Positions 25,722 to 35,856 of a DNA stretch of 43,548 nucleotides are shown here, one piece after another. Made by a program: the position numbers and the translations under genes. The stretch comes from Enterococcus italicus DSM 15952 (GTDB lineage: Bacteria > Bacillota > Bacilli > Lactobacillales > Enterococcaceae), in the NCBI RefSeq assembly GCF_000185365.1, contig NZ_GL622241.1:1744161-1787708 (forward strand), read 5' to 3'. How positions within the stretch are numbered: position 1 is the stretch's first letter; every line of letters starts with the position of its first letter. The notes beneath the pieces are model-generated. The model was not told where the DNA came from. It saw only the letters and a program-made list of their open reading frames with translations, and did not search any database.

Positions 25722-26288
25722 TTATTCGATTGGTTTTTGCATATGGTAGTACGGATGATTGCTTAACACTTGCTCGCCTACCACTGCAAACCCCAAGCGC
25801 TCATATATTTTCTTAGCTTGCACATTGGCAAAGTCACAACACAGCCCCATCTTATCTTTACCCGCTTGCTTGGCAGTCTTACGGACAGCTTGTAGCAACG
25901 ATGTGCCGATTCCATGACCGCGAAAGTCAGGATGCACACACACTGAGTCAATATACCACTCATTTGGAAAGCCTTCCGGATCAGTAAACAAACGAACATC
26001 ACCTGTAAGATGCTTTTGTGCGACTGATAGCCAAGCTTGATCAATGATTGCTTCTTGCTCAGAAGGATACCCAAAAGCGATACCTGCTACTTGTCCATCG
26101 ATTTCTTCCACAAGACCGCGTGATTCGTTGTATCGATAAGTTGGCTCTGCCATCGCTTGTACGAGCATATCCACTAGCTCTTCTTCCGAAACTTTTTGAA
26201 GCATCGCAAGCTCCATATCTTTGAAAATAACCATCAGTAAGTTTGCTATAGCAGGACGATCGTTTGGTGTTGCTTTACGTATGACCAT
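25722..26288 (-). CDS. GNAT family N-acetyltransferase
   Basis: A 188-residue GNAT-fold enzyme. The acetyl-CoA-binding motif A is IDSVCVHPDFRGHGIGTSLLQAV (V-x-P-x-x-R-G-x-G-I-G), and motif B is LCCDFANVQAKKIYERLGF. The N-terminus begins VIRKATPNDRPAIANLL, typical of amino-group acetyltransferases. The acceptor substrate cannot be predicted. The ATG has AGAGGATA 8 nt upstream. Its stop is 2 nt from the stop of the tubby-like gene and it is divergent from nrdI. Confidence 0.88.
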   Translation of the reverse strand: MVIRKATPNDRPAIANLLMVIFKDMELAMLQKVSEEELVDMLVQAMAEPTYRYNESRGLVEEIDGQVAGIAFGYPSEQEAIIDQAWLSVAQKHLTGDVRLFTDPEGFPNEWYIDSVCVHPDFRGHGIGTSLLQAVRKTAKQAGKDKMGLCCDFANVQAKKIYERLGFAVVGEQVLSNHPYYHMQKPIE

Positions 26289-26344
26289 GTGTATATCCTC
26301 TTTTCTTTTTCTATTTTACCTACTTAACTAAAGGAGCGGCTGTA

Positions 26345-26794
26345 ATGAATCTACTTTATATCTCAATCTCAGGAAATACCAAATCCTTCGCCCAGCGCAT
26401 GAAGGAGCTTTCCATAAAAAAACATAACGAAGCTATCGACAATCCAATTATACAAATAAAAGAAATTACCGACAATAGCGTCCTTCGTCAAGAATCAGAA
26501 CCCTTTGTCGTCTGCGTCCCTACTTATCTTGAAGGTGGCAATGGCATCGATAACGGTGATCAGGAGATACTGACAGAGGCGATGCGCGATTATATCGCCT
26601 ATAAAGATAATGCGACGCTTTGTCTTGGAATAATCGGTAGTGGCAACAAAAACTTCAACTTGCAATATTGTCTGACTGCCAAACAATATGCCGAACAATT
26701 TTCAGTCCCTTTTTTAGCAGACTTTGAACTGAGAGGCCTGCCTAATGAAATCGAACAAATTTATTCAATTTTATCCTCACTCTCGAGCAATTAA
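26345..26794 (+). CDS. nrdI: NrdI-like flavodoxin
   Basis: A 149-residue flavodoxin-fold protein. ISGNTKSFAQRM is the FMN phosphate loop, VCVPTYLEGGNGIDNGD and LGIIGSGNKNFNLQYCLTAKQYA match NrdI, and the C-terminus FLADFELRGLPNEIEQI is also characteristic. NrdI supplies oxidant for assembling the dimanganese-tyrosyl radical of class Ib ribonucleotide reductase (NrdF). No nrdE, nrdF or nrdH is in the window, so it is detached from its partners, as in some other lactic acid bacteria. AAAGGAGCGG precedes the ATG. Confidence 0.88.
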   Translation: MNLLYISISGNTKSFAQRMKELSIKKHNEAIDNPIIQIKEITDNSVLRQESEPFVVCVPTYLEGGNGIDNGDQEILTEAMRDYIAYKDNATLCLGIIGSGNKNFNLQYCLTAKQYAEQFSVPFLADFELRGLPNEIEQIYSILSSLSSN

Positions 26795-26856
26795 GTTATC
26801 CACATGAATGTTACTGAGGTTGCTCGTTTCACAAAAAATAACTTTCTCTCTTTCGT

Positions 26857-26910
26857 AAGAAAACTGAAAAAAGGCGTAGTTTACTCGTTTTTTTATCGTT
26901 TTCTTTTTTT
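26857..26910 (+). terminator. nrdI terminator
   Basis: AAGAAAAC (26857-26864) pairs with GTTTTCTT (26898-26905), with additional pairing of AAAAAA-GGCG to CTCG-TTTTTT inside, followed by a T run. It is 62 nt after the nrdI stop codon. Confidence 0.6.
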
Positions 26911-26969
26911 ATCATTTTCAGGTGTGAAACAATCGCTTTTTTCTATTTTTTAGCTCTTGACAACAAAAA

Positions 26970-27075
26970 AAAGCCGGAAAATCCAATAGTTTGAGAAAAA
27001 ATACTGGATTTTTCGGACTGTTTGCTTGTAGCTAAATAATTCCGTCTCAGCTGTTTACTGTGCTAGGTAGACTTG
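26970..27075. repeat. Dispersed hairpin-plus-tail repeat, copy B
   Basis: GCCGGAAAATCCA (26973-26985) pairs with TGGATTTTTCGGAC (27005-27018), with an A run on the left. The tail reads GCTTGTA ... CGTCTCAGCTG. Compared with copies A and C the stem bases differ but remain paired. It lies directly downstream of the sulfatase-fold gene that ends at 27078. Confidence 0.72.
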
Positions 27076-27077
27076 CT

Positions 27078-28898
27078 TTAAGGTGCAACTTGGAAAAAGG
27101 CAGAAGTACTGTATTGCTTTCCTTGTAATTGATCATATTGAATCAGCTCATAATCGTGGTATATTTCTTGTTCTTCTTCTGTTAGTTCCGCTAATTGCTG
27201 CCAAGTTCCTTGATAATAACTTCTTCCTTTTTCTGATGCAGGTAAAAAGGCCTCTACCTGACTCAATAGCTCATAAAAGCCGGAAATAGGCAGCTGCGCT
27301 TTCTTTAGTAAAGTCGGAGCAAAATAATATGGACTCAATGTATTCGTTGTATCTGTCGACCAATCTTGCGCAGTACTGTACATTAAGTACTCGGTCAAAT
27401 GAAGAGTCACCGCTGAATTCGCCGCTTTTGTACTATCTGAATAGATGCTAGGTAAATGATCACCCCAGAAGACAACAATCGTAGGCCGATCTAGCTTCGC
27501 TAATTCACTCACAAATGCACTCAACGATTGACTACTATAAGCGATATCTTGCGCGTAGTCATTGGCAGTGATGGAATTTCCTGTGCCACTAACTGCATAC
27601 TCTGTTTCATCGTATTTATTTCCGTAGGGCATATGTGTCTGCATCGTAACAAAATGAATAAATTGCGCCTGCTCACTGGTATCTAACGTGTCGATTATCT
27701 GATTATACACTGCTTCATCGGAAATATATGGGTTATTTTCAATTTTTGTCGGCTCTTCAATATCCTCTTCATCTAAAAAGTCATCAAATCCCAAAACGCT
27801 GTAGACATCCGTGCGTTTATACATCGACGTAGCGTATGGATGGATGGCCGTCGTTTGATAGTTTTGCTTCTTTAAAAATGAAACCAGTGACGGTAGATTG
27901 CTTAGCTTCGGTACGAGCATCGTATAAGGTGTTGTCATTTGACTAGTCAAAAGCTCCATCGAAAAACTTGTCAATGCTTCAAATTCAATATTGGCAGTGC
28001 CACCTCCGTAGTTTTGTGAAAGCATTTGACCACTAAACGACTTACTTGCGAGCTTTTTATAAGAACTTAGTGGATCCCCACTGACATCGACACCTATCAA
28101 TCGTGAAGGGTCTGAAAAACTCTCACTTTGAATATAGATAATATTGGGTTGCTCAGTATCGGTCTCTTGATTGTTTTCTGAAGCTAGCTTTGTATATTTT
28201 GCGACAATTTTTTGGATGGCTTCTTCTGAATAGCCGGATGGTTCCTCCATCGCTTCCACGTGAAAATTATACAAAAAGCCGCCAATAAAGCCAACATTGT
28301 AATAATTCATCTCTTGCGAATAAGAAACCCAAGTCGCTGATTGGTTAAATGCTTGTCGCAGCAAATTCGTATCATCGTTAAAATTACTCGCATATCCTAA
28401 TAAGCCACCTGAAATAAGCAACGTACTCACCCGCACGAATTGCATTTTTTTTTGCAATCGCAGGCTACAATACATACTCCAAACAAGCAATCCCAAACCA
28501 ATGAAAATCATCACTACACAAAGAATAAAAATTGGCGTGCCAACAATATCATGTAGCATCTGCCATTGAACCACCATCTTCAGATCATCTGGATACAGTG
28601 GTTCACTGCGTAAGCTCATTTTTTGATAGTCTGCAAAACCAATGAGACCAATAGAAATCACAAAAAACAAACTGCTATACTTGAGTTTGCCTAATATACT
28701 CCAAATAAATAAAAAAAGAACCCATAAAACAAGCACACCTAAAAAGAATTTACTCGTATGCCATGAAAAGGCAAATTGAATAGCTGTAGCAAATGACAAG
28801 TTGTTTTGACACCACTGCAAATAAAGATTACTAAGAAAGGGAAGGATCATACTCCAGAGCATTCCTAAAAAATACAGTCCTTTGATGCGTTTGGACAT
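27078..28898 (-). CDS. LtaS-like sulfatase-fold membrane enzyme (phosphoglycerol transferase family)
   Basis: A 606-residue protein with five N-terminal TM segments and a large external catalytic domain of the alkaline-phosphatase/sulfatase fold. Seen: NIIYIQSESFSDPSRL (metal-binding Glu), NYGGGTANIEFEALTSFS with the catalytic Thr, FIHFVTMQTHMPYG and VVFWGDHLPS (Asp-His metal ligands). This resembles lipoteichoic acid synthase, which transfers glycerol phosphate from phosphatidylglycerol, but whether it makes LTA or decorates another polymer is not clear. Start at 28898 was chosen for the GGAG about 9 nt upstream; a further 29 open codons precede it. Confidence 0.85.
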   Translation of the reverse strand: MSKRIKGLYFLGMLWSMILPFLSNLYLQWCQNNLSFATAIQFAFSWHTSKFFLGVLVLWVLFLFIWSILGKLKYSSLFFVISIGLIGFADYQKMSLRSEPLYPDDLKMVVQWQMLHDIVGTPIFILCVVMIFIGLGLLVWSMYCSLRLQKKMQFVRVSTLLISGGLLGYASNFNDDTNLLRQAFNQSATWVSYSQEMNYYNVGFIGGFLYNFHVEAMEEPSGYSEEAIQKIVAKYTKLASENNQETDTEQPNIIYIQSESFSDPSRLIGVDVSGDPLSSYKKLASKSFSGQMLSQNYGGGTANIEFEALTSFSMELLTSQMTTPYTMLVPKLSNLPSLVSFLKKQNYQTTAIHPYATSMYKRTDVYSVLGFDDFLDEEDIEEPTKIENNPYISDEAVYNQIIDTLDTSEQAQFIHFVTMQTHMPYGNKYDETEYAVSGTGNSITANDYAQDIAYSSQSLSAFVSELAKLDRPTIVVFWGDHLPSIYSDSTKAANSAVTLHLTEYLMYSTAQDWSTDTTNTLSPYYFAPTLLKKAQLPISGFYELLSQVEAFLPASEKGRSYYQGTWQQLAELTEEEQEIYHDYELIQYDQLQGKQYSTSAFFQVAP

Positions 28899-28927
28899 GG
28901 GACAATTCTCCATTCTATTTTTATATA

Positions 28928-28958
28928 CAAAAAAGAGGAAACATTTCTGTTTTCCTCT
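28928..28958 (-). terminator. Hairpin between pncB-nadE and the sulfatase-fold gene
   Basis: AGAGGAAA (28934-28941) pairs with TTTCCTCT (28951-28958) and is followed by T residues on the minus strand. It is about 190 nt after the nadE stop and 30 nt before the sulfatase-fold gene start. It could be the nadE terminator or an attenuator of the next gene. Confidence 0.5.
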
Positions 28959-29149
28959 CGACATTGTTAACAGAGTCTTCCCCAAAACTTCTGTAAATTT
29001 ATTATATGATATTCATAATAGAGTTGCAAACAAAACCCTTTTCATTTTTACTAAGTTCATAAAATAGTCTATAAAAGACCATCCATCACCCGAGAAATCG
29101 TATCATGCCAGCTTTTCGGGCGATAGATTGCCAATTAATTCATTGGTTA

Positions 29150-29974
29150 TTATTTCCAAAAATCATCAAAAATTGTAATTGGTAAATGGCGTTTGTGTTG
29201 TGTTTTTACCCACCAATTTTCGATGGTTTCTTTTGCAGCAGCTGATACTTCTTTGCCTTCTAAATAATCATCAATATCATCATAGGTCACACCTAGAGCC
29301 ACTTCATCAGCAATCAGTGGACGACCATCTTCTAAATCGGCAGTCGGCACTTTGTTATAAATTTCAGCAGGAGCACCGAGCGCTTGCAATAGTTGTTTGC
29401 CTTGTCGTTTGTTCAGACGGAAGATAGGAAGAATATCCGCACCACCATCCCCAAATTTTGTGAAGAAGCCGGTAATATTTTCAGCCGCGTGATCCGTACC
29501 AATTACAGCACCTTTTTTCTCACTTGCAATGGCATATTGGGTGATCATTCGCTGACGAGCTTTCATATTCCCCTTATTAAAATCCCCAATACCGATGCCG
29601 CTTTCCTCAATCGCCGCTACTTGAGCATCGACAGCTTTTTTTATATTTACACGCAGAGCTACATCTGGTTTTATAAATGTCAAAGCTTTTTGAGCATCAG
29701 CTTCATCAGCTTGCTCTCCATACGGTAGACGAACTGCTACAAATTGGTAGTTTGGATTTCCTGTTTCATTTCGTAATTCTTCCATCGCCAATTGAGTCAA
29801 GCGGCCAGCTAGTGAAGAATCCTGTCCGCCACTAATACCTAATACATAGGTTTGTAAAAATGGAAATTTCCCCATATAGCTTTTTAGGAAATCAATACTT
29901 TTACGAATCTCTTCCTGTGCATCAATGGTTGGTTTTACGCCTAATTCCTGAATAATTTCTTGTTGCAATGTCAT
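29150..29974 (-). CDS. nadE: Ammonia-dependent NAD+ synthetase
   Basis: A 274-residue NH3-dependent NAD synthetase. The PP-loop [16 protein letters not shown] (SGGQDSS at 48-54) binds ATP; further motifs are [60 protein letters not shown] and [14 protein letters not shown]. It adenylates and amidates deamido-NAD. Length excludes the glutaminase-fused type. It is 12 nt after pncB on the same strand, so the two form a nicotinic-acid salvage operon. AAGGAGGCAG precedes the ATG. Confidence 0.96.
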   Translation of the reverse strand: MTLQQEIIQELGVKPTIDAQEEIRKSIDFLKSYMGKFPFLQTYVLGISGGQDSSLAGRLTQLAMEELRNETGNPNYQFVAVRLPYGEQADEADAQKALTFIKPDVALRVNIKKAVDAQVAAIEESGIGIGDFNKGNMKARQRMITQYAIASEKKGAVIGTDHAAENITGFFTKFGDGGADILPIFRLNKRQGKQLLQALGAPAEIYNKVPTADLEDGRPLIADEVALGVTYDDIDDYLEGKEVSAAAKETIENWWVKTQHKRHLPITIFDDFWK

Positions 29975-29986
29975 ATGACTGCCTCC

Positions 29987-31456
29987 TTATTCTGTCGCTA
30001 AGTCTTTTACGTAGTCGCGAACTTCCGCCATAATCTTCATTTTATGATTCCAGCAATCAGTCGACAAGTCGACTGGGTAGGGCTGCGGATTTAAATCACG
30101 CTTGTATTCATCCCATAATGAATCTAATCGTTCTTGTGAGAATTGTTTGATTTCATCAAGCTTCGGTAGCGTATAGGTGAGTTCACCTCTTTGATAAATA
30201 TCTTGCAAGATAGGGCGTGCATGGAAATCACGTACGGTCTTATTGATGTATGTATGCACAGGATGGAACATAAAAATCTCCTCTTCTTCGCGAGGATCCT
30301 CATCCCATAACGTCACATAATCACCTTCTGATTTACCATTTGATTTTCTAGTGATGCGCCACACTTGTTTTTTCCCTGGTGTGGATACTTTTTCAGCATT
30401 GCTTGATAGCTTAATCGTATCAATCATTTCGCCACTATCATTTTCAATAGAAACCAATTTGTATACTGCACCTAAGGCAGGTTGATCGTAAGCGGTAATT
30501 AATTTCGTACCGACGCCCCAGACATCAATTTTTGCCTTTTGCATTTTTAGACTTAGAATTGTGTTCTCGTCCAAATCATTCGATGCATAAATTTTAGCCT
30601 CAGTAAAGCCAGCTTCATCCAATTGCTCACGAACTTTTTTTGAAATGTAGGCCATATCACCACTATCAATCCGAACACCTAAAAAGCGAATCTGATCACC
30701 CATTTCACGAGCTACGCGAATGGCATTAGGGACACCTGATTTAAGTGTATCATAAGTATCAACTAAGAAAACACAGTCTTTGTGTGTTTTTGCATAAGCA
30801 ATAAAGGCATCGTAATCATTGCCATAAGACTGCACGAGTGAATGTGCATGCGTTCCACTGGCTGGAATACCAAAAATTTTTCCAGCTCGAACATTACTCG
30901 TCGCATCTGCTCCACCTATATAAGCGGCTCTCGTTCCCCAGATGGCTGCATCGAATTCTTGCGCCCGTCGTGAACCAAATTCTAGTAATGGGTCTTTTCC
31001 GATAACTGATTTGATTCTCGCTGCTTTCGTCGCAATCAACGTTTGGAAATTGACAATGTTTAGTAGGGCTGTTTCGATCAATTGAGCATGGGCAATGGGT
31101 CCTTCGACTTGAATGATTGGCTCATTGCTAAATACCAAGTCACCTTCCAATGTCGAACGAACATCACACGCAAATCGAAATTCTTTTAGATAAGATAAAA
31201 ATCCTTCTTGGTACCCACCAACTTCGCGAAGATAAGCAATATCCGTCTCAGTAAATCGTAAATTATTCAAATAATCTACCAAACGTTCCAATCCAGCAAA
31301 AATAGCATAGCCATGTTTGAAAGGCATTTCTCTAAAGTAACATTCAAAGACGGCATGCTTATCTGCTCTCCCCAGCTCCCAATACGTTTGCATCATGTTA
31401 ATCTGATACAAATCTGTATGTAGTGTGAAACTATCATCTGCATATATTTTCTGCAT
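29987..31456 (-). CDS. pncB: Nicotinate phosphoribosyltransferase
   Basis: A 489-residue enzyme that converts nicotinate and PRPP to nicotinate mononucleotide. Seen: LHTDLYQINMMQTYWELGRADKHAVFECYFRE at the N-terminus, EFGSRRAQEFDAAIWGTRAAYIGGADATSNVRAG (phosphate loop region), IPASGTHAHSLVQSYGN with the catalytic His, VDTYDT, and RIDSGDMAYISKKVRE. It is the first gene of pncB-nadE, with GAGGAGTTAAGG upstream. No NAD-riboswitch-like structure was seen in the short leader. Confidence 0.96.
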   Translation of the reverse strand: MQKIYADDSFTLHTDLYQINMMQTYWELGRADKHAVFECYFREMPFKHGYAIFAGLERLVDYLNNLRFTETDIAYLREVGGYQEGFLSYLKEFRFACDVRSTLEGDLVFSNEPIIQVEGPIAHAQLIETALLNIVNFQTLIATKAARIKSVIGKDPLLEFGSRRAQEFDAAIWGTRAAYIGGADATSNVRAGKIFGIPASGTHAHSLVQSYGNDYDAFIAYAKTHKDCVFLVDTYDTLKSGVPNAIRVAREMGDQIRFLGVRIDSGDMAYISKKVREQLDEAGFTEAKIYASNDLDENTILSLKMQKAKIDVWGVGTKLITAYDQPALGAVYKLVSIENDSGEMIDTIKLSSNAEKVSTPGKKQVWRITRKSNGKSEGDYVTLWDEDPREEEEIFMFHPVHTYINKTVRDFHARPILQDIYQRGELTYTLPKLDEIKQFSQERLDSLWDEYKRDLNPQPYPVDLSTDCWNHKMKIMAEVRDYVKDLATE

Positions 31457-31543
31457 GACCTTAACTCCTCTATCATTTTCTTTCCCTACATTATATCAGA
31501 CTAGCCGATAAATCGGGAAACAATTCCTTTTACTTGGATTCAG

Positions 31544-31896
31544 CTACTTTTTTATAGACGATACGATTCGTTTTCCTACTAGTCCCTCTTTGGCAGTAAA
31601 AACAAAATACAGTTCTTGCTTCGTTTTTTTTTATGAATTTGTACGTCGCACCACTACTGTCTTTATAGACCGATGTATCTTTTGCTCCTTGATTGACTTG
31701 CGTTAGCGTACGTTTTTGATCATCTACTTGATAGGTCAATGTATCATTCGTTTTCGTAAGAGTCATCGTTGTTTGATAGTCATCTTGAGATTCCCACTTG
31801 CCTGTCAATCACGACTGGCTCCCAGTCATAATGAAATAGGCCCCTACAAAAAATAGTGCTACTAGTAAAAGCAATGGAAATGAATTTTTTTGTCAT
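31544..31896 (-). pseudogene. Small membrane-anchored protein gene with three lesions
   Basis: Reconstructed, this is about 118 codons: a short basic start (MTKNS), a hydrophobic segment FPLLLLVALFFVGAYFIM followed by TGSQS, then a soluble domain LTGKWESQDDYQTTMTLTK and ATYKFIKK, ending QELYFVFTAKEGLVGKRIV. Lesions: one extra A in the A7 run next to the start (31885-31891), an in-frame TGA after TGSQS (about 31809-31811), and a frameshift in the A9 run 31624-31632. The intact middle alone appears as a 92-codon frame with no start of its own. I do not recognise the family. It lies between pncB and groEL. With two lesions in homopolymers, assembly error is possible, but the TGA argues for true decay. 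Confidence 0.6.
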
Positions 31897-31970
31897 GTCC
31901 TGTACCCGTTCAGTCAATTCCATATCTATTATTTTACCTGAAAGAAAAGTATAGCGATAGAAAATAGAAA

Positions 31971-32000
31971 AAAAAAGAAACCCCTCGAGAGGGATTCTTT
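31971..32000 (-). terminator. groESL terminator
   Basis: AAGAAACCCCTC pairs with GAGGGATTCTTT (31975-31986 and 31989-32000) and a T run follows on the minus strand, 12 nt after the groEL stop. Confidence 0.85.
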
Positions 32001-32011
32001 CATCATCTTTC

Positions 32012-33649
<1,638 letters not shown>

Positions 33650-33668
33650 TCATTAGTAGTAGTTTATA

Positions 33669-33953
33669 TTATTCAACGATTGCTACGATATCTTTCGCAG
33701 CAAAAATCATGTATTCAGTACCTTCATATTTCACTTCGGAGCCTGCGTATTTTTCAAATAATACGGTGTCGCCCACCTTCACTGGAACAGGTGCAGTTTC
33801 GCCATTATCTAATACGCGACCTTCACCTACTGCAACAACAACCCCTGTTTGTGGTTTTTCTTTCGCAGCAGAAGCCAAGACAAATCCTCCGGCAGTTTTT
33901 TCTTCTTCTTTTGATACTTCGATCAGTACTCGATCACCTAATGGTTTTAACAC
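33669..33953 (-). CDS. groES: 10 kDa co-chaperonin GroES
   Basis: A 94-residue Gro[14 protein letters not shown] is the conserved start, [22 protein letters not shown] is the mobile loop region that docks on GroEL, and [23 protein letters not shown] the roof and C-terminal beta-strands. The start is GTG, preceded by GGAGGGAT. It is the first gene of groESL, behind a sigma-A promoter overlapped downstream by CIRCE. Confidence 0.97.
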   Translation of the reverse strand: MLKPLGDRVLIEVSKEEEKTAGGFVLASAAKEKPQTGVVVAVGEGRVLDNGETAPVPVKVGDTVLFEKYAGSEVKYEGTEYMIFAAKDIVAIVE

Positions 33954-33988
33954 GGTCTATCCCTCCAAAATTAATAGTTTTTTTATTG

Positions 33989-34015
33989 TTAGCACTCTTA
34001 TCTTTAGAGTGCTAA
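33989..34015. promoter_or_regulatory. CIRCE operator (HrcA binding site)
   Basis: TTAGCACTC (33989-33997), a 9-nt spacer and GAGTGCTAA (34007-34015) form a perfect CIRCE inverted repeat. It lies between the groES promoter and start codon, so HrcA should repress groESL except under heat or protein stress. No hrcA gene is in the window. Confidence 0.97.
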
Positions 34016-34027
34016 CTTACAAAATTA

Positions 34028-34056
34028 ATATTACTCATTTTTCTAATGTTATGCAA
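34028..34056 (-). promoter_or_regulatory. groESL promoter
   Basis: On the minus strand TTGCAT (34051-34056) and TAATAT (34028-34033) are separated by 17 bp, just upstream of CIRCE. Confidence 0.8.
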
Positions 34057-34155
34057 GTATTTTCCCTTTTTTTCTTAAACTTTTTCCACGGAGAAAAAAC
34101 AATGATTGTATCTTAACTAGTAATCATTATACTAAACTTAAAAGGGGGAGTTTTT

Positions 34156-34782
34156 TTGACCATACGAAAATACGGTCTATTGACCATTATCATCTATGTT
34201 ATTTGCTATTTCGCACCAGCGCTGTTTCCCACTATCACTTCTGCATTATGGGCTACGATTGTTTTTTATTTAGGCGGCGCTCTTTTGCTCGCTTGGCTGT
34301 ATCACATCAGTCAGACGACACTCACGTTTGAATCCAAACCAAAACCTTGGAAAACGATCATCATTTGGGGGGTAGCAGGAATCTTCTTAGCTATTTTTGT
34401 ACAAAATATTGCCAGCCAAATTGAAGTGAGCGTATTAGGAGAAGCAAGCAGTTCTCAAAATACGAATACTATTTTGTCTTTTATTAAAAGCAACTATTTG
34501 TTTATTCTAGCCGTATCAGTAGGCGGTCCGATTTTAGAAGAATTTGTCTTTCGGCGGGCGCTGATTGGTCTGTTAGAAACGAAAATACCTTTATGGTTTG
34601 CGGTGATTGTCAGTAGTTTAGTCTTTGCGATAATTCATGATGACGGTCATATCTTACTATACACTGCTTTGGGCCTTGTATTTAGTATGCTTTATATAAA
34701 AACCGGACGCATTTGGACCTCGATTATTAGTCATGTTGGGATGAATACTTTAGTCGTTGTCGTATCGTTATTTATGACCTAA
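34156..34782 (+). CDS. CPBP family intramembrane metalloprotease (CAAX/Abi-type)
   Basis: A 208-residue polytopic protein with about six TM segments. The active-site motifs are present: EEFVFRRALIG (E-E-x-x-x-R), FAIIHDDGH (F-x-x-x-H) and SIISHVGMN (H-x-x-x-N/D). In Firmicutes such proteins mature signal peptides or peptide pheromones or protect against self-made bacteriocins; no bacteriocin gene is near, so the role is open. The start is TTG with AAAGGGGGAG upstream; no ATG fits. It is divergent from groESL. Confidence 0.88.
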   Translation: MTIRKYGLLTIIIYVICYFAPALFPTITSALWATIVFYLGGALLLAWLYHISQTTLTFESKPKPWKTIIIWGVAGIFLAIFVQNIASQIEVSVLGEASSSQNTNTILSFIKSNYLFILAVSVGGPILEEFVFRRALIGLLETKIPLWFAVIVSSLVFAIIHDDGHILLYTALGLVFSMLYIKTGRIWTSIISHVGMNTLVVVVSLFMT

Positions 34783-34809
34783 TCTAAGGCAAAATGGTTC
34801 ATATACAAA

Positions 34810-34895
34810 CAAAAAAAGCCACCAATCCAAAAGTTTGAGAAATAACTTCTGGATTGGTGGCTTTTTTGCTTATAGTTGCTTCTATCTCGCTTTTA
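34810..34895. repeat. Dispersed hairpin-plus-tail repeat, copy C
   Basis: GCCACCAATCCA (34818-34829) pairs perfectly with TGGATTGGTGGC (34850-34861) and is flanked by A and T runs. The loop AAAAGTTTGAGAAA and the tail GCTTATAG ... TCTATCTCGC match the other copies. It separates the convergent CPBP and walJ genes and should terminate both. Confidence 0.78.
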
Positions 34896-34898
34896 TGC

Positions 34899-34976
34899 AG
34901 ATCTCTGCACAATAAGTCAAAAATCCCCAAAATTGACATGCAATTTTTGAAATTTCCGAACTTATTGCTCAGATCT
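34899..34976. repeat. Nested long palindrome next to repeat copy C
   Basis: AGATCT (34899-34904 / 34971-34976), AATAAGT / ACTTATT (34911-34917 / 34960-34966) and AAAATT / AATTTT (34929-34934 / 34942-34947) pair in a nested manner to form one 78-nt imperfect stem. No T run follows on either strand, so it is not an ordinary terminator. It ends 24 nt from the walJ stop codon. Confidence 0.55.
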
Positions 34977-34999
34977 AATCGCTTTTGTCACAACCTTAA

Positions 35000-35806
35000 T
35001 TAGATAGCGAATAAGTGGGTTGCTTTATCAGGGTCGGTGTCGTAGATTTGAAAAGCTTCACCAACACCTCTATCGTACTCTTTTAAGGTGTTTTCCATTG
35101 TAAGGTGTGCCAATTCTTTCAGATTGTTTTCACGGCTGAGGTGTCCTAAGTAAATGCGCTTAGTCGCATCTCCTAAAATATCATTCATGACCAAGGCGCC
35201 GTCTTCATTTGATAAATGACCTTTATCACCTAAAATTCTTTGCTTTAATGGCCAAGGATAGCCACCCATTCTAAGCATTTGTAAATCATGATTGCTCTCC
35301 ATCAAATAGGCATTTGCATTGCGAATAACCCCTCGAACATGGTCGCTACAATACCCAGTATCCGTAAGCATAACAAAGGACTTGCCATCTTTGTTAAATT
35401 TATAAAATTGTGGTGCTGCTGCGTCATGTGATACGCCAAAGCTTTCAATATCTAAATCACCAAACGTCAATGTAGCGCCCATATCAAAAATAAACTTTTG
35501 CTCAACTGGTACATTACCGATTAGTGGCGCCATGGCTTCCCATGTCTTCTCGTTCGCATAGATTGGCAAATGATACTTGCGCGCTAATACCCCTACACCA
35601 TGGATATGATCACGATGCTCATGCGTGACAAAAATCGCATCCAATTCAGCTGGCGTTTTGCCGACTTCTTGCATCAATGATGTGATTTTTTTGCCACTTA
35701 GTCCAGCATCGATTAAAATTTTCTTTTTTTCACTCTCGATATACAAAGAGTTTCCTGTGCTTCCACTAGCCAAAATACTCACTTGAAAAGCGTTTTGCTT
35801 CATCAT
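35000..35806 (-). CDS. walJ: WalJ/YycJ metallo-beta-lactamase-fold exonuclease
   Basis: A 268-residue MBL-fold hydrolase: ASGSTGNSLYIES, IFVTHEHRDHIHGVGVLARKY (H-x-H-x-D-H metal motif), FGVSHDAAAPQFY, LTDTGYCSDH and YLGHLSRENN. YycJ proteins of the WalRK operon are 5'-3' exonucleases implicated in mismatch repair in Bacillus relatives. It is the last gene of walRKHIJ, with AAGGAG about 10 nt before the ATG. The htrA gene that follows in several enterococci and streptococci is missing; repeat copy C lies there. Confidence 0.93.
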   Translation of the reverse strand: MMKQNAFQVSILASGSTGNSLYIESEKKKILIDAGLSGKKITSLMQEVGKTPAELDAIFVTHEHRDHIHGVGVLARKYHLPIYANEKTWEAMAPLIGNVPVEQKFIFDMGATLTFGDLDIESFGVSHDAAAPQFYKFNKDGKSFVMLTDTGYCSDHVRGVIRNANAYLMESNHDLQMLRMGGYPWPLKQRILGDKGHLSNEDGALVMNDILGDATKRIYLGHLSRENNLKELAHLTMENTLKEYDRGVGEAFQIYDTDPDKATHLFAI

Positions 35807-35856
35807 TCTTTGAAAACTCCTTCTATTGATTTTCTTGTTCGAGTATACTCCATTGC

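Noticed and set aside
26796-26804. Single perfect DnaA-box sequence (TTATCCACA) after nrdI
   Set aside because: One isolated 9-mer without clustered boxes or an AT-rich unwinding region is not evidence of an origin; chance occurrence is likely.
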